From: Pseudanabaena sp. SR411 | Lineage (GTDB): Bacteria > Cyanobacteriota > Cyanobacteriia > Pseudanabaenales > Pseudanabaenaceae | Assembly: GCF_002251945.1 (NCBI RefSeq) | Contig: NZ_NDHW01000084.1 | Coordinates: 62,158 to 126,157, forward strand | Reading direction: 5' to 3' | DNA: 64,000 nucleotides | In this document: piece after piece, positions 52,242-61,300 of the stretch | How the letters are laid out: every line of letters begins with the position of its first letter | Numbering within the stretch: the first letter of the stretch is position 1 | The notes under the pieces: generated by a model | Database searches by the model: none | Told to the model about the DNA's origin: nothing | The model's input: only the letters and a program-made list of their open reading frames with translations | Program-made: the position numbers and the translations under genes

Positions 52242-52524
52242 ATAGCAAAGAGCCTGATGTTCAAAATAATTTCTTAACTAAACTTAACTTACCATGATCT
52301 TTAATCAATGGGATCGCGCGATCGCAAATATCTACCCAAATCTAGGTATTCGCATCTCTGCTCCTCCTTTGGATAGACTCGTAGCCATGATTTGGCAGAT
52401 GTCCGTAAGCAATCTCTCGAATAGTCACAGATTCGCAATCAAATTGAATGTGTATCATTTTGCAAATGGGTGCGGGTTCATTTGCCAAACAAAAAACAAT
52501 CACAGTAATGATTCTGAGTTTTGA

Positions 52525-54375
52525 TTATCTGACTGGAGGCAAAGCATAACCGATTTGACGCAGAGCTTTGCGAAACTTACCTTCATGAATAGCTAAAACC
52601 ACCAAAGCACGACTACCCACAAGCTGACAGTATTTCTTGGTAAGCGGATCATTGGCAATCAATGTGGCTAAATGAGAACTAGCACATTCAATTAACTTCG
52701 CATCTCCTAAATCCCTCAAACTACTGGCTTTTTCTGAAGCATTGTTCAGAAACTCTTGCACAGATTCAGGTAAAGGTTCACTAGTGTTCTGCTCCAGAAC
52801 TTGCTTTAGTTCCGTAACCTGATGTCCATCCTCGATCGCCGTTAAAAGCTGATCCAAATCTAGTTGCCATATTTCATCAGAAATCCTTTGAGCATAACGA
52901 TCAAGCACTAGGGCATCCGAAATATTCAGCCCAGTTCCTGAAGCCATAATTTCTAAATTCGGCAATACCCGTAAAGTCTGGCTATTGGCGATCGCTACTG
53001 GTTGATATTTTTCAGTCAATCCCAAACAGTAAGCCCCCAGAGCCGTTAAGCGAAAATAAATCAAACCATCGTATCGACTGAGAAAGTGTAGATCCTCAGT
53101 TCCCCAGAGATCGCCAAAATCACGCCACGCCACCCCTGGATCAACATAGCCAACATCAATCAAACCAAGGGTCGCCGCATATTCAAACAAGAGACAGCGC
53201 ATATATCGTTCTTGCAAAATATGCCAATCATGACTACCCGAATATCCTAAATTCCCATATCCCAATTCACAGATGTAAAGCTCATAAGGATCGCGGGTGA
53301 CTTCAAACAGATGTCCACTAGCTACCATATACTTACTAAAATCTGTGAATTGAGTCCATTTACCAATCGAACATTCGCTCAAAGCGTTAGCAATCACTTC
53401 ACGCCGTCCCGCCACTGCCGTCATTCCCCTTGAACCTTTGCCCATCTGTCCCTTGATCTCATCAATGCGCCGAAATTCATCAAAGGTCGTATTCTTGAGC
53501 CAGCGCTTCCATAGTGTTTGTAAAGTTTTGGCTGGTGGTTCTTGGAGAGCTTTTAGCCCCGCTTTCGTCAGCACTAGCTTTTTGCCAGAAAGTTCCGCCA
53601 TGTTACCAACCTGCAACAGGGCTGTCCATGCAAAGGCTTTGATACCGCCAATATCATCATCAGGGGATCTGTAGTGATACTGTGCTTCCGCTTTGCGTTG
53701 TTGATCATCATAAAAATCACCACCCAATAAAATTGTCGCGATCGCTTTCACCGTTGCGCCACTGGGTAGGGATGTTTTGTCACTAACAGAGACTTTGCCC
53801 GATTGAATCAAACGTAGAACTGACAGCAAATCTTTTTGAGCAACCTGTTCCATTTCACATACTGTCAAGGGAACTTCGTACTCTTGGTCATTCCAATATC
53901 TTTGGTGACGTACAAGAAATATGTCTGGAATTGTGTCGCCGACTTCGTTTAAACAGGTTGCTTGAGGCTTGGGGACAAAGACTTTTAGGGTTTGCTTGAG
54001 TTCAGACGGCATTACGCCTTGATAGAGAAAGAAGCTTAGTAGCGATGGCTGGTATCTTGAGCTGTAGCGATCGCCTGTGCCAAAATTCGGCTTTTGTCCA
54101 TATTTAGCTACAAATGCATCCGCATTGTAATTATTTCCCGATGAATGCACGACTTCAGCGATCGCGGCTTTCTGCAATTCGTCTAGCTGCTGCCAAATTT
54201 TCTGGATCTTCACACCCTCAATTTGTTGCAAAATTACAGTCACTAGATCGGCTTTACGAGTCAATTTTTGATCGAGAGACAACAGCGCACAAAGCTTTTT
54301 CAACTCATCAACAGTTTTTACTTCAAGAGCTTGTTGAAGACTGGGAAAAATTTCTACGGTTTGTTTGCGTGGCAT
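52525..54375 (-). CDS. Stand-alone helicase-associated (Helicase_C_3/XPB N-like) domain protein
   Basis: The 616-residue protein has no helicase motor motifs, but resembles the winged-helix/XPB N-terminal-like region that precedes the helicase core in XPB-type enzymes: a SAP-like N-terminal helix pair (TVDELKKLCALLSLDQKLTR, ADLVTVILQQIEGV) and the C-terminal region with TLRVLPNLEIMASGTGLNIS, LDRYAQRISDEIWQLDLDQL. Other possible functions are regulation of DNA repair or DNA binding. The gene has no helicase partner next to it in this window. The name is based on remembered family resemblance. Confidence 0.65.
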   Translation of the reverse strand: MPRKQTVEIFPSLQQALEVKTVDELKKLCALLSLDQKLTRKADLVTVILQQIEGVKIQKIWQQLDELQKAAIAEVVHSSGNNYNADAFVAKYGQKPNFGTGDRYSSRYQPSLLSFFLYQGVMPSELKQTLKVFVPKPQATCLNEVGDTIPDIFLVRHQRYWNDQEYEVPLTVCEMEQVAQKDLLSVLRLIQSGKVSVSDKTSLPSGATVKAIATILLGGDFYDDQQRKAEAQYHYRSPDDDIGGIKAFAWTALLQVGNMAELSGKKLVLTKAGLKALQEPPAKTLQTLWKRWLKNTTFDEFRRIDEIKGQMGKGSRGMTAVAGRREVIANALSECSIGKWTQFTDFSKYMVASGHLFEVTRDPYELYICELGYGNLGYSGSHDWHILQERYMRCLLFEYAATLGLIDVGYVDPGVAWRDFGDLWGTEDLHFLSRYDGLIYFRLTALGAYCLGLTEKYQPVAIANSQTLRVLPNLEIMASGTGLNISDALVLDRYAQRISDEIWQLDLDQLLTAIEDGHQVTELKQVLEQNTSEPLPESVQEFLNNASEKASSLRDLGDAKLIECASSHLATLIANDPLTKKYCQLVGSRALVVLAIHEGKFRKALRQIGYALPPVR

Positions 54376-54441
54376 GGGGCGATCAGACTATAGCAATAAT
54401 CATCAATTGTATAGCAATGTAAGAGATAGCTAGGACAAATC

Positions 54442-54496
54442 AAAACCCAAATAGATGAAGGCGGCGCAAAGCGCCGCCTTCATCTATTTGGGTTTT
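54442..54496. repeat. 26-bp-arm palindrome upstream of the helicase-domain gene
   Basis: The arms 54442-54467 (AAAACCCAAATAGATGAAGG, then CGGCGC) and 54471-54496 are exact complements around AAA; the sequence is flanked by AGGACA and TGTCCT. The core GGCGGCGCAAAGCGCCGCC has the AAGC loop. It lies between divergent-to-tandem minus-strand genes and might end the integrase transcript. Confidence 0.75.
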
Positions 54497-54513
54497 ATGT
54501 CCTGTGCTTAGCC

Positions 54514-54617
54514 AACCAATTCACAAAAATGTGATGACACTTTTGTGAATTAAACCCCAAAACCAGTAAGGGTTTTAAAAACACAAAATGGCGCAGCTAG
54601 TTTGTGTTTTGGGATTA
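54514..54617. repeat. Family A two-hairpin element, copy 3
   Basis: Starts ACCAATTCACAAAAATG, first stem ATTCACAAAA with its complement, then AAACCCCAAAACCAGTAAGG and a degenerate second stem (ACACAAAATGGCGCAGCTAG, TTTGTGTTTTGGG). Length about 104 bases. The last bases adjoin the integrase stop at 54615. Confidence 0.72.
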
Positions 54618-55556
54618 TTCCAACCTCTCCGCCGCTTTCAAAAAAGCTCTTTTCGCTGCAATCTTATTCTTGCGATTAGTATAACGCCTAAAACTTCTCA
54701 CATCCCGATGTCTGGTCAACTCCATCGCCAAAGATGGATCTAGCTCATACTTCACAATCAAATTTGTCGCAAATGTATGTCTTCCCCGATGGGAATGCAA
54801 ATCAATCCCCGTCTTCTCGGCAAGATCGTCCATCACATGTCGAATTCCCCAATAGGTCAATCGCTTACCCTGACTGCGATTAGAACAAGACACAAACAAA
54901 GGACTGTCTGATGATAACTCCTCTTTCTGCTCCCTCCGCCAAACCAGATAAGCATCCAAATCCTGAATACCCAACTTCGTCAAAGGCACTTCTCCTTTGC
55001 TATCCCACTTCGCCTCTTTAATCACCAATTCCCCATTCATATAATCCTCAACATTCAGCCGACAAGCCTCTTCTGCTCTCAACCCATGCAACAACACCGA
55101 AAACAAAGCCCGATCACGCAACATAACTTTACTCAAGGCGATCGCCTCATAAATCTGCAATACCTCCTCATCTTCTAAATCCTTAGCCACAGGATCGGGC
55201 AGTCGCTCCTGCTGAATCCCAATTGTCGGATCGGCAACCACATATTCTGACAGCAACATCCATCGATAAAATGACTTCAGTGTTCGCAGCACCCGATTCA
55301 CCGAACTCAGTGCCAACTCACGTTCCTTGAGCAAAAAAGTTTTAAACTGCGTCACTTTACGCCGACTCACATCCACCCAAGCGAGATCGCACCAATCCAT
55401 AAACATCCGCAAGTCTGCTTGATAAGCTTTACGACTTTTCGGTTGCAAAGCCCGCGATGCTAAGAACTCGTCAACCCTTGCTTGACGTAAGTCTGTCGTA
55501 GCGATCGCTTTGGGCGGTTCACTGTAAACAACTAAAATTGGCTCTGGAATCAACAT
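54615..55556 (-). CDS. Tyrosine recombinase / phage-type integrase
   Basis: The 313-residue protein has an N-terminal SAM-like DNA-binding domain (about 25-110) and a catalytic domain with Arg160 (LLHGLRAEEACRL), the His-x-x-Arg segment (HSHRGRHTFATNL), His in ELTRHRDVRS and the nucleophile Tyr292 (RRYTNRKN). Residues are all in place, so it is probably active. No excisionase, attachment site or phage genes are adjacent; XerC/D-like housekeeping use or a decayed element are both possible. It lies between family A copy 3 and a 163-base gap. Confidence 0.88.
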   Translation of the reverse strand: MLIPEPILVVYSEPPKAIATTDLRQARVDEFLASRALQPKSRKAYQADLRMFMDWCDLAWVDVSRRKVTQFKTFLLKERELALSSVNRVLRTLKSFYRWMLLSEYVVADPTIGIQQERLPDPVAKDLEDEEVLQIYEAIALSKVMLRDRALFSVLLHGLRAEEACRLNVEDYMNGELVIKEAKWDSKGEVPLTKLGIQDLDAYLVWRREQKEELSSDSPLFVSCSNRSQGKRLTYWGIRHVMDDLAEKTGIDLHSHRGRHTFATNLIVKYELDPSLAMELTRHRDVRSFRRYTNRKNKIAAKRAFLKAAERLE

Positions 55557-55719
55557 AGCAGCCTATATTCAGCAGATATTTTTTGAGGATTAGTATTCAT
55601 TCTTCTGTGGCAAATATTTTTTTGCCCAGATCTCTTGCTGAATGGAGGAATCAACGATAATTGCAAAATCGCCTACTTATTATACAGCAAGCATATAGGG
55701 ACAAACTGCTGGCGGTATT

Positions 55720-56418
55720 TTATGGTTGATTGCTAAATTCAGAGTTACTAAGGATTTCTTGCGATCGCAGATCAACTTCGGCAACTTTGAGCTTATTTTC
55801 TGATTGATACAGTATGGAGACACGATTATTTTTAATAGTAGAAGTGCCATTAAACCGATCTACTTGATTAATCAATACTTTAAAGCGCAACCCTGACGGA
55901 TCAGAAATCGCAATGCTCTTTTGATCTTCGTCATTGATACGTTTGTCATTGTTGGTGTCTTTGTCCGCAACTAAATACACATAGCCAACTGTCGGCAACT
56001 GCTGTTCTTTTCCCGTACTTTCCGTGAGATCTGGCAAAGCGATCGTAGATAGAAGTAATCCTTCACTCTTCGGTCTTAACCAATAAGACACTTTTTTAGT
56101 TGGATCATAGAAAATATAATTCTGAATAGAACTAGACTCCTTAGATCCTGCTCTATAGTCATATTCTTGGATCAGATAAAGCGGAGCCTTAATGATATCC
56201 GTTCCCGAAATCTGTCCAAAGGTTCCAATTGTCGTTTTTACTTTGACTTCATCATTTGTAGATACATTGACAACATTACTAACTTCCTGTGTACGGGTAG
56301 CCTGTCGAAATAATCCCCAAACAGTCGCAGCAAAACTAGCGCTAGCAAGAATTCCCATAAGTAGAATAATTACAGCATTAATGCGCCAAATATAAGTAAA
56401 GACTTGACGTGATTTCAT
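55720..56418 (-). CDS. Hypothetical single-pass membrane protein
   Basis: I do not recognise this 232-residue protein. It begins MKSRQVFTYIWRINAVIILL and has one membrane segment at about residues 11-35, so most of it is expected outside the cytoplasm. The exported part is rich in strands and in Thr/Asn (TRTQEVSNVVNVSTNDEVKV, KVSYWLRPKSEGLLLSTIAL) and has no known motif. Met1 is set at 56418 because an upstream ATG would place a cysteine- and Lys-rich stretch ahead of the membrane segment. It lies upstream of a family A copy. Confidence 0.65.
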   Translation of the reverse strand: MKSRQVFTYIWRINAVIILLMGILASASFAATVWGLFRQATRTQEVSNVVNVSTNDEVKVKTTIGTFGQISGTDIIKAPLYLIQEYDYRAGSKESSSIQNYIFYDPTKKVSYWLRPKSEGLLLSTIALPDLTESTGKEQQLPTVGYVYLVADKDTNNDKRINDEDQKSIAISDPSGLRFKVLINQVDRFNGTSTIKNNRVSILYQSENKLKVAEVDLRSQEILSNSEFSNQP

Positions 56419-56450
56419 ATTTCTATTTTTGGTAATACCTTTACGCTTTG

Positions 56451-56556
56451 TTATACTCAAGCACAAAATGGCTACGCCATTTTTATGCTTTCAAAACTCT
56501 TGCTGGGCTTGACTTTTAATCGATAAAAGTATTGTCACACTTTTATCGATTGGTAT
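56451..56556. repeat. Family A two-hairpin element, copy 4 (minus orientation)
   Basis: Bounded by TTATACTCAAG and GATTGGTAT. It contains GCACAAAATGGCTACGCCAT, then a spacer with TTGCTGGGCTTGACTTTTAA and the stem ATCGATAAAAGT with its complement ACTTTTATCGAT around ATTGTCAC. Total 106 bases, and its reverse complement aligns end to end with copies 2 and 3. Confidence 0.75.
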
Positions 56557-56602
56557 CTAAGAGAGTCGATTAGCGGGACTCTTAATAAAGCCCTGTAGAC
56601 GA

Positions 56603-56726
56603 CTTACAACATAAGTTATTTCCCAAATTATTTATATTTCAACAGAACAATATATTTTTCAAAAGCTTTGCAATGTAAAGCTTTTGAAAAATATATTGTT
56701 CTGGATTGAGCGTAAAGCATTGTAAT
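56603..56726. repeat. Family B element, copy 3 (minus orientation)
   Basis: TTACAACATAAGTTATTTCC leads to a hairpin with exact 27-base arms (56643-56669 and 56677-56703), then GGATTGAGCGTAAAGCATTG and TAA. It ends one base before the stop codon of the next gene. The arms are unrelated to those of copies 1 and 2. Confidence 0.7.
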
Positions 56727-57230
56727 TTAGGGAGCAACATAGCCTTGAATATTCTCAGGGCGCAAAGGACGCATGAGTTGATTAGCCCGCACTACCTGCT
56801 GATCTGTACCTTGGACAACGATCAGATACTTACCTTCATCAAGACGGTTACGCATAGGAACGGAATCGCTGCTAGTTGCCACACCAACACCACCGCCCAC
56901 AAATAGACTTCCCATTGCACCACCAAATGCACCCAGCAAGCCACCAATCAAATGATTGCCAATACTGCCAGCCCAAGCAAAAGTATGTAAATCAGTAACA
57001 AGACTAAATCCAACTCCTGCTAAAAAGCCAAAGGGAACTAGCCAATAGGACATAAAAAAGGCTTGTTTGCGACCTTGGACAAGGGGATCGATAAAGCCAA
57101 ATTCTTCAGCGCTTTTGTAGCCCTTGCCTAAAATCGAAATTGCTTCCATCGGAAAATTTGCGGATTCTAGCCGCGTATAGACTTCTTCAGCCTTCAGGCG
57201 ATCGCCCCAAACACTAACCAAATAGTTCAT
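56727..57230 (-). CDS. Hypothetical protein with Gly-rich membrane segments
   Basis: The 167-residue protein has an N-terminal fold reminiscent of the general-stress-protein 17M-like domains (YLVSVWGDRLKAEEVYTRLE, ISILGKGYKSAEEFGF) and two hydrophobic segments in the middle (SYWLVPFGFLAGVGFSLV and GGLLGAFGGAMGSLFVGGGVG, glycine-zipper rich), then a C-terminal part with EGKYLIVVQGTDQQVVRANQ. ATG 57230 is used because upstream ATGs add an unrelated leader. Function unknown. A family B copy adjoins its stop. Confidence 0.6.
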   Translation of the reverse strand: MNYLVSVWGDRLKAEEVYTRLESANFPMEAISILGKGYKSAEEFGFIDPLVQGRKQAFFMSYWLVPFGFLAGVGFSLVTDLHTFAWAGSIGNHLIGGLLGAFGGAMGSLFVGGGVGVATSSDSVPMRNRLDEGKYLIVVQGTDQQVVRANQLMRPLRPENIQGYVAP

Positions 57231-57313
57231 ATATTCTAAAAAATTACTAATAACTTCTAGCCAATATCCTATAGCGCAAAGCGATCTAAATAAATTAGGG
57301 CTACCCAAAAACT

Positions 57314-57346
57314 AATGAAGTGCCGCGCATAGCGCGGCACTTCATT
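57314..57346 (-). terminator. Hairpin at the end of the EVE gene
   Basis: AATGAAGTGCCGCGC and its complement are 15-base exact arms (57314-57328 and 57332-57346) around ATA, ending at the EVE stop codon. Reading the minus strand there is only a short T-run, so it is likely a moderate terminator. Confidence 0.6.
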
Positions 57347-57753
57347 TAAATATTGGCGAGTTCTAAAATTTTTTGCCAATGCGCCTCAGAGACAGGAACG
57401 ACAGACAGGCGACTAATCCGAATTAGGTCAAAGCCTTCAAAATCAGGATCTTGTTTAATTTGAGCAAGGGTCACAGGCTGAGGTAGCGATCGCACAGCTT
57501 TTACATCAACTACCGCCCGTTTTGGGTCGTCCAATTTCGGATCAACATAAGGCAAGCTAATCACTTCAGCAATCCCCATAGCACGCCTTTCATCGCCTGT
57601 ATGATAAATCAGGGCAAGATCCTTGATCTGCATTGTGCGGATATGCTTGAGTGCCAAATTATTATTCACACCATCCCAAATCGTTTGGCGATCGCGCTCT
57701 AGATCAGCATAGGAATAAACATCGGGTTCACTTTTAAGAAGCCAATAAGCCAT
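57346..57753 (-). CDS. EVE domain protein
   Basis: EVE domains are PUA-like and read modified bases in nucleic acids; stand-alone bacterial forms are widespread. The 135-residue protein starts MAYWLLKSEPDVYSYADLER and has TIWDGVNNNLALKHIRTMQI, LALIYHTGDERRAMGIAEVI and FDLIRISRLSVVPVSEAHWQ, as expected. ATG 57753 is chosen since an in-frame start 66 bases upstream gives an unusual cysteine-containing extension. The gene is divergent from glsF. Confidence 0.88.
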   Translation of the reverse strand: MAYWLLKSEPDVYSYADLERDRQTIWDGVNNNLALKHIRTMQIKDLALIYHTGDERRAMGIAEVISLPYVDPKLDDPKRAVVDVKAVRSLPQPVTLAQIKQDPDFEGFDLIRISRLSVVPVSEAHWQKILELANI

Positions 57754-58369
57754 GATGCAAGTCACTGAAACTGTTTTGCCATTATAAGTACTTGTACAAA
57801 ATAAATTATCCAAACCCATAAAGTTGCGACCCCGCGGGTCGCAACTTTATGGTTCGGCAAAGCCTTTACTTAATTAAAAACCCAAAATTAAGAAGTGCTT
57901 GATCCTGTAGCTTTTGGGTTCACCTGTATGTCAAACTACACCCCAAAACTGTAGTGAGTCGAACATAAGAAAGATCTTTGTCGCTTATAATCAGTAATGC
58001 CCCACTTAAAAAATTCATACTAGAATATCTACTTAGTACCTATGCACAAGACTAAGTAAAGAGCTATGCTCTAAAACCTGCCTTCATTCAAATGATTGAA
58101 TGCAAGCTTAGTTCAAATATTAAGTCTTGGCTTAGAACTCAAGCTCTAGCTAGGGTAAGAGTGACAATTTGCAATAATCTCAAGCGATTTAAGTCAGTTT
58201 AAAGCAAATTTCTGTAAGCAAGATATTAACAGTTTTGCATCTGTTAATAAAAAGCTTAATCTAGAATTAACAATGTACAAGGTACGAAGTGACGCAGTGA
58301 GAGCTTCATCACCCACCTTAAGAATCTCATAATTTCAACATACATTTTTTGATAGCAACAGATAATCCG
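57754..58369. other. Long region between divergent EVE and glsF genes
   Basis: About 616 bases without a recognised gene. At 57816-57852 there is a hairpin with exact 17-base arms around CGC, which cannot terminate either flanking gene. Downstream are smaller stems: CATTCAA with TTGAATG near 58086-58103, and TATTAACAG with CTGTTAATA at 58224-58249. A NtcA-type GTA-N8-TAC site, expected for a nitrogen gene, was not found. It may hold a leader or small RNA. Confidence 0.55.
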
Positions 58370-61300
58370 ATGGAAGTGAGCCGCGTGAATACAAGTCAGT
58401 CTAATCAGTCTGGAACTAATAATCTTGTCCAAGGGCCTTATTGGCTGGTAGAAGAGCGTGATGCCTGTGGGGTGGGATTTATTGCGGACAAAGAAGGTCG
58501 TGCTAGCCATAAAATTGTGAGCAATTCTCTCAAAGCGCTGACTTGTATGGAACATCGCGGCGGGTGTAGCGCCGATCAAGATTCGGGCGATGGTGCAGGT
58601 TTGATGACCGCAATTCCTTGGGGTTTGTTACAAAAGGAATTTACAGATTTGACCATCGATCCTGAGCATTCAGCTTTGGGGATGTTTTTCTTGCCACAGG
58701 ATGATGATCACGCGGCTAAATGTCGCGCCATTACCGAGAGAATTGCCGCAGAAGAAGGCTTAAAACTCCTACGATGGCGAATTGTGCCTGTAAATCCAGA
58801 GGTATTGGGTGTTCAAGCTAGGGAAAATCAACCCCAGATCGAACAAGCGATTTTCGTGGCAGATGCCGATCATCAACAGCTCGATCAGATTGAAAGAGCG
58901 ATTTACATCACCCGTCGCCGCATTAAACTTGAGGTCAAAAAGCTAGCTCCTGATCTCCCTAGCGATTTTTATGTGCCATCTCTGTCTAACGCAACCGTAA
59001 TTTATAAAGGGATGGTGCGATCGGCGGTATTAGATGCATTTTATGCAGACTTGCAAAATCCCGATTATGTCTCGGCTTATGCAATCTATCACCGTCGTTT
59101 TAGCACCAATACCTTACCCAAATGGCCCCTTGCTCAACCGATGCGGTTTCTCGGTCACAATGGTGAAATTAATACTTTGCAGGGAAATACCAATTGGTTC
59201 CTTGCTCGTCAAGGCGATCTCACCCATCCTACTTGGGTAGACGCAAAGGGCGATCGCCTCAAAGATTTGCTACCAATTCTTAAGCCAAATGAGAGTGATT
59301 CGGCGACTCTCGATCACGTTTTTGAATTGCTAATTGAGACAGGGCATAGTCCGCTTGAGGCGATGATGATCCTTGTGCCAGAAGCCTATGAGAATCAACC
59401 AGATTTAAGCGATCGCCAAGCAATTGTTGATTTCTATGAATATTACAGTGGCTTACAAGAAGCTTGGGATGGACCTGCTCTACTAGCCTTCAGTGATGGC
59501 AAAATCGTCGGTGCGGCTCTGGATCGCAATGGTTTACGTCCTGCTCGTTACATGATTACTAATGATGGCATGGTGATCGTTAGCTCAGAAGCAGGAACTG
59601 TGGATATTCCTGAAACGGATATTATTGAAAAAGGTCGCCTTGGTCCTGGACAAACGATCGCTGTGGATTTGCAAACCCATGAGATTCTCCACAACTGGGA
59701 AATAAAGGAACGGGTCGCGAAGGCTCATCCCTATGGTGAATGGATTAAACAATATCGTAAGAATCTAGAAGTCAAACCTTTTGCAGAAGCGCCAACCCTT
59801 GATGAGCAGAAAGTTCTTACCTATCAAACCGCCTTTGGCTACACCCTCGAAGACGTGGAAATGGTGATTGAAGCCATGGCTCAAGATGGGAAAGAGCCAG
59901 TTTTCTGTATGGGTGATGATGCGCCGCTAGCCTTTCTATCGCAACGTCCACACCTACTCTATGACTATTTTAAACAGCGCTTTGCACAGGTAACGAATCC
60001 ACCGATCGATCCTCTGCGTGAGGGAACGGTGATGTCTTTATCGATGTTTTTAGGAGAAAGAGCGAATTTGCTCCTTGCCACTCCTGAGGCGGCTAATCAG
60101 ATTAAGGTAAAGAGTCCCGTAATTAATGAAGCAGAGCTTGAGGAACTGCAATCATTAGGTTTTGCCTCGGCAAAATTAGATATGTTGTTCCCGATCGCCT
60201 CAGGAGCTAATGGGCTAAAAGAGGCGATCGCTAAGCTCAGTGATGCAGCTGTGAAGGCTGTTCGCGATGGCGCAAAATTGTTGATTTTAAGCGATCGCAA
60301 CTTGAGTGCAGAAAGTGCCTATATTCCGCCATTGCTAGCCGTGGGCGCAGTGCATCACCGTCTCTGTGCCGAAGGGCTTCGCATGAAGGCTTCGATCATT
60401 GTGGAAACGGCTCAATGCTGGAGTACCCATCATTTTGCTTGCTTGATTGGTTATGGAGCCAGTGCGATCTGTCCTTACCTAGCTTTAGAAACCACCCGCC
60501 AATGGTGGGGCAAAGCCAAGACCCAAATGCAAATGCAACAGGGCAAAATCAATTCCCTGACAATTACTCAGGTTCAAGACAGCTATCGTAAAGCAGTTGA
60601 AGGCGGCTTATTAAAGATTCTCTCGAAGATGGGAATTTCGCTCCTGTCAAGCTACAGTGGCGCACAAATTTTTGAGGCGATCGGTATTGGCGAAGAAGTA
60701 ATTACCAATTGCTTTAAGGGAACAGTTTCCCGCGTTGGTGGTGTTAACTTCGCCGATATTGCGTCGGAATTACTCAGTTTCCATTCTCAAGCCTTCCCTG
60801 AATTGCAAATCAAAAAGCTAGAGAACTACGGCTTTGTGCAGTATCGCCCCACGGGTGAGTACCACATGAACAGTCCTGAAATGGCAAAGGCTTTGCATAA
60901 GGCAGTGGCTGGTGATGGCTATGATCATTACGAAGTCTATCGGACACAGTTACAGAATCGCACACCAACGGCGCTACGTGATTTACTCGAATTTAAGAGC
61001 GATCGCCCTAGCATTCCTTTAGAAGAAGTCGAAGATGTTTCTGAAATTCTGAAGCGTTTCTGTACAGGAGCTATGTCCCTCGGAGCCTTGAGTCGAGAAG
61101 CCCATGAAGTCCTTGCGATCGCCATGAATCGCGTCGGTGGCAAATCAAATTGTGGCGAAGGCGGAGAAGATCCAATTCGCTATTTGCCCATCAATGATGT
61201 AGATGCTAACGGCATTTCCGCAACATTCCCTCACCTCAAAGGCTTGAAGAATGGCGACACAGCAAACTCAGCAATTAAACAGATTGCATCGGGACGTTTT

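Noticed and set aside
52294..52524. A 76-codon open frame on the plus strand upstream of ftsH
   Set aside because: It fills the gap between two minus-strand genes, shows no recognisable domain, has HIP1-like composition and no good ribosome binding site; treated as promoter region of ftsH.
57754..58369. Glutamine riboswitch or NtcA site upstream of glsF
   Set aside because: Neither the riboswitch core nor GTA-N8-TAC could be found; GTACAAGGTAC near 58274 has the wrong spacing.
58256..58579. A minus-strand frame of 107 codons overlapping the glsF start
   Set aside because: It overlaps the glsF N terminus and its leader, and its sequence has no family resemblance.
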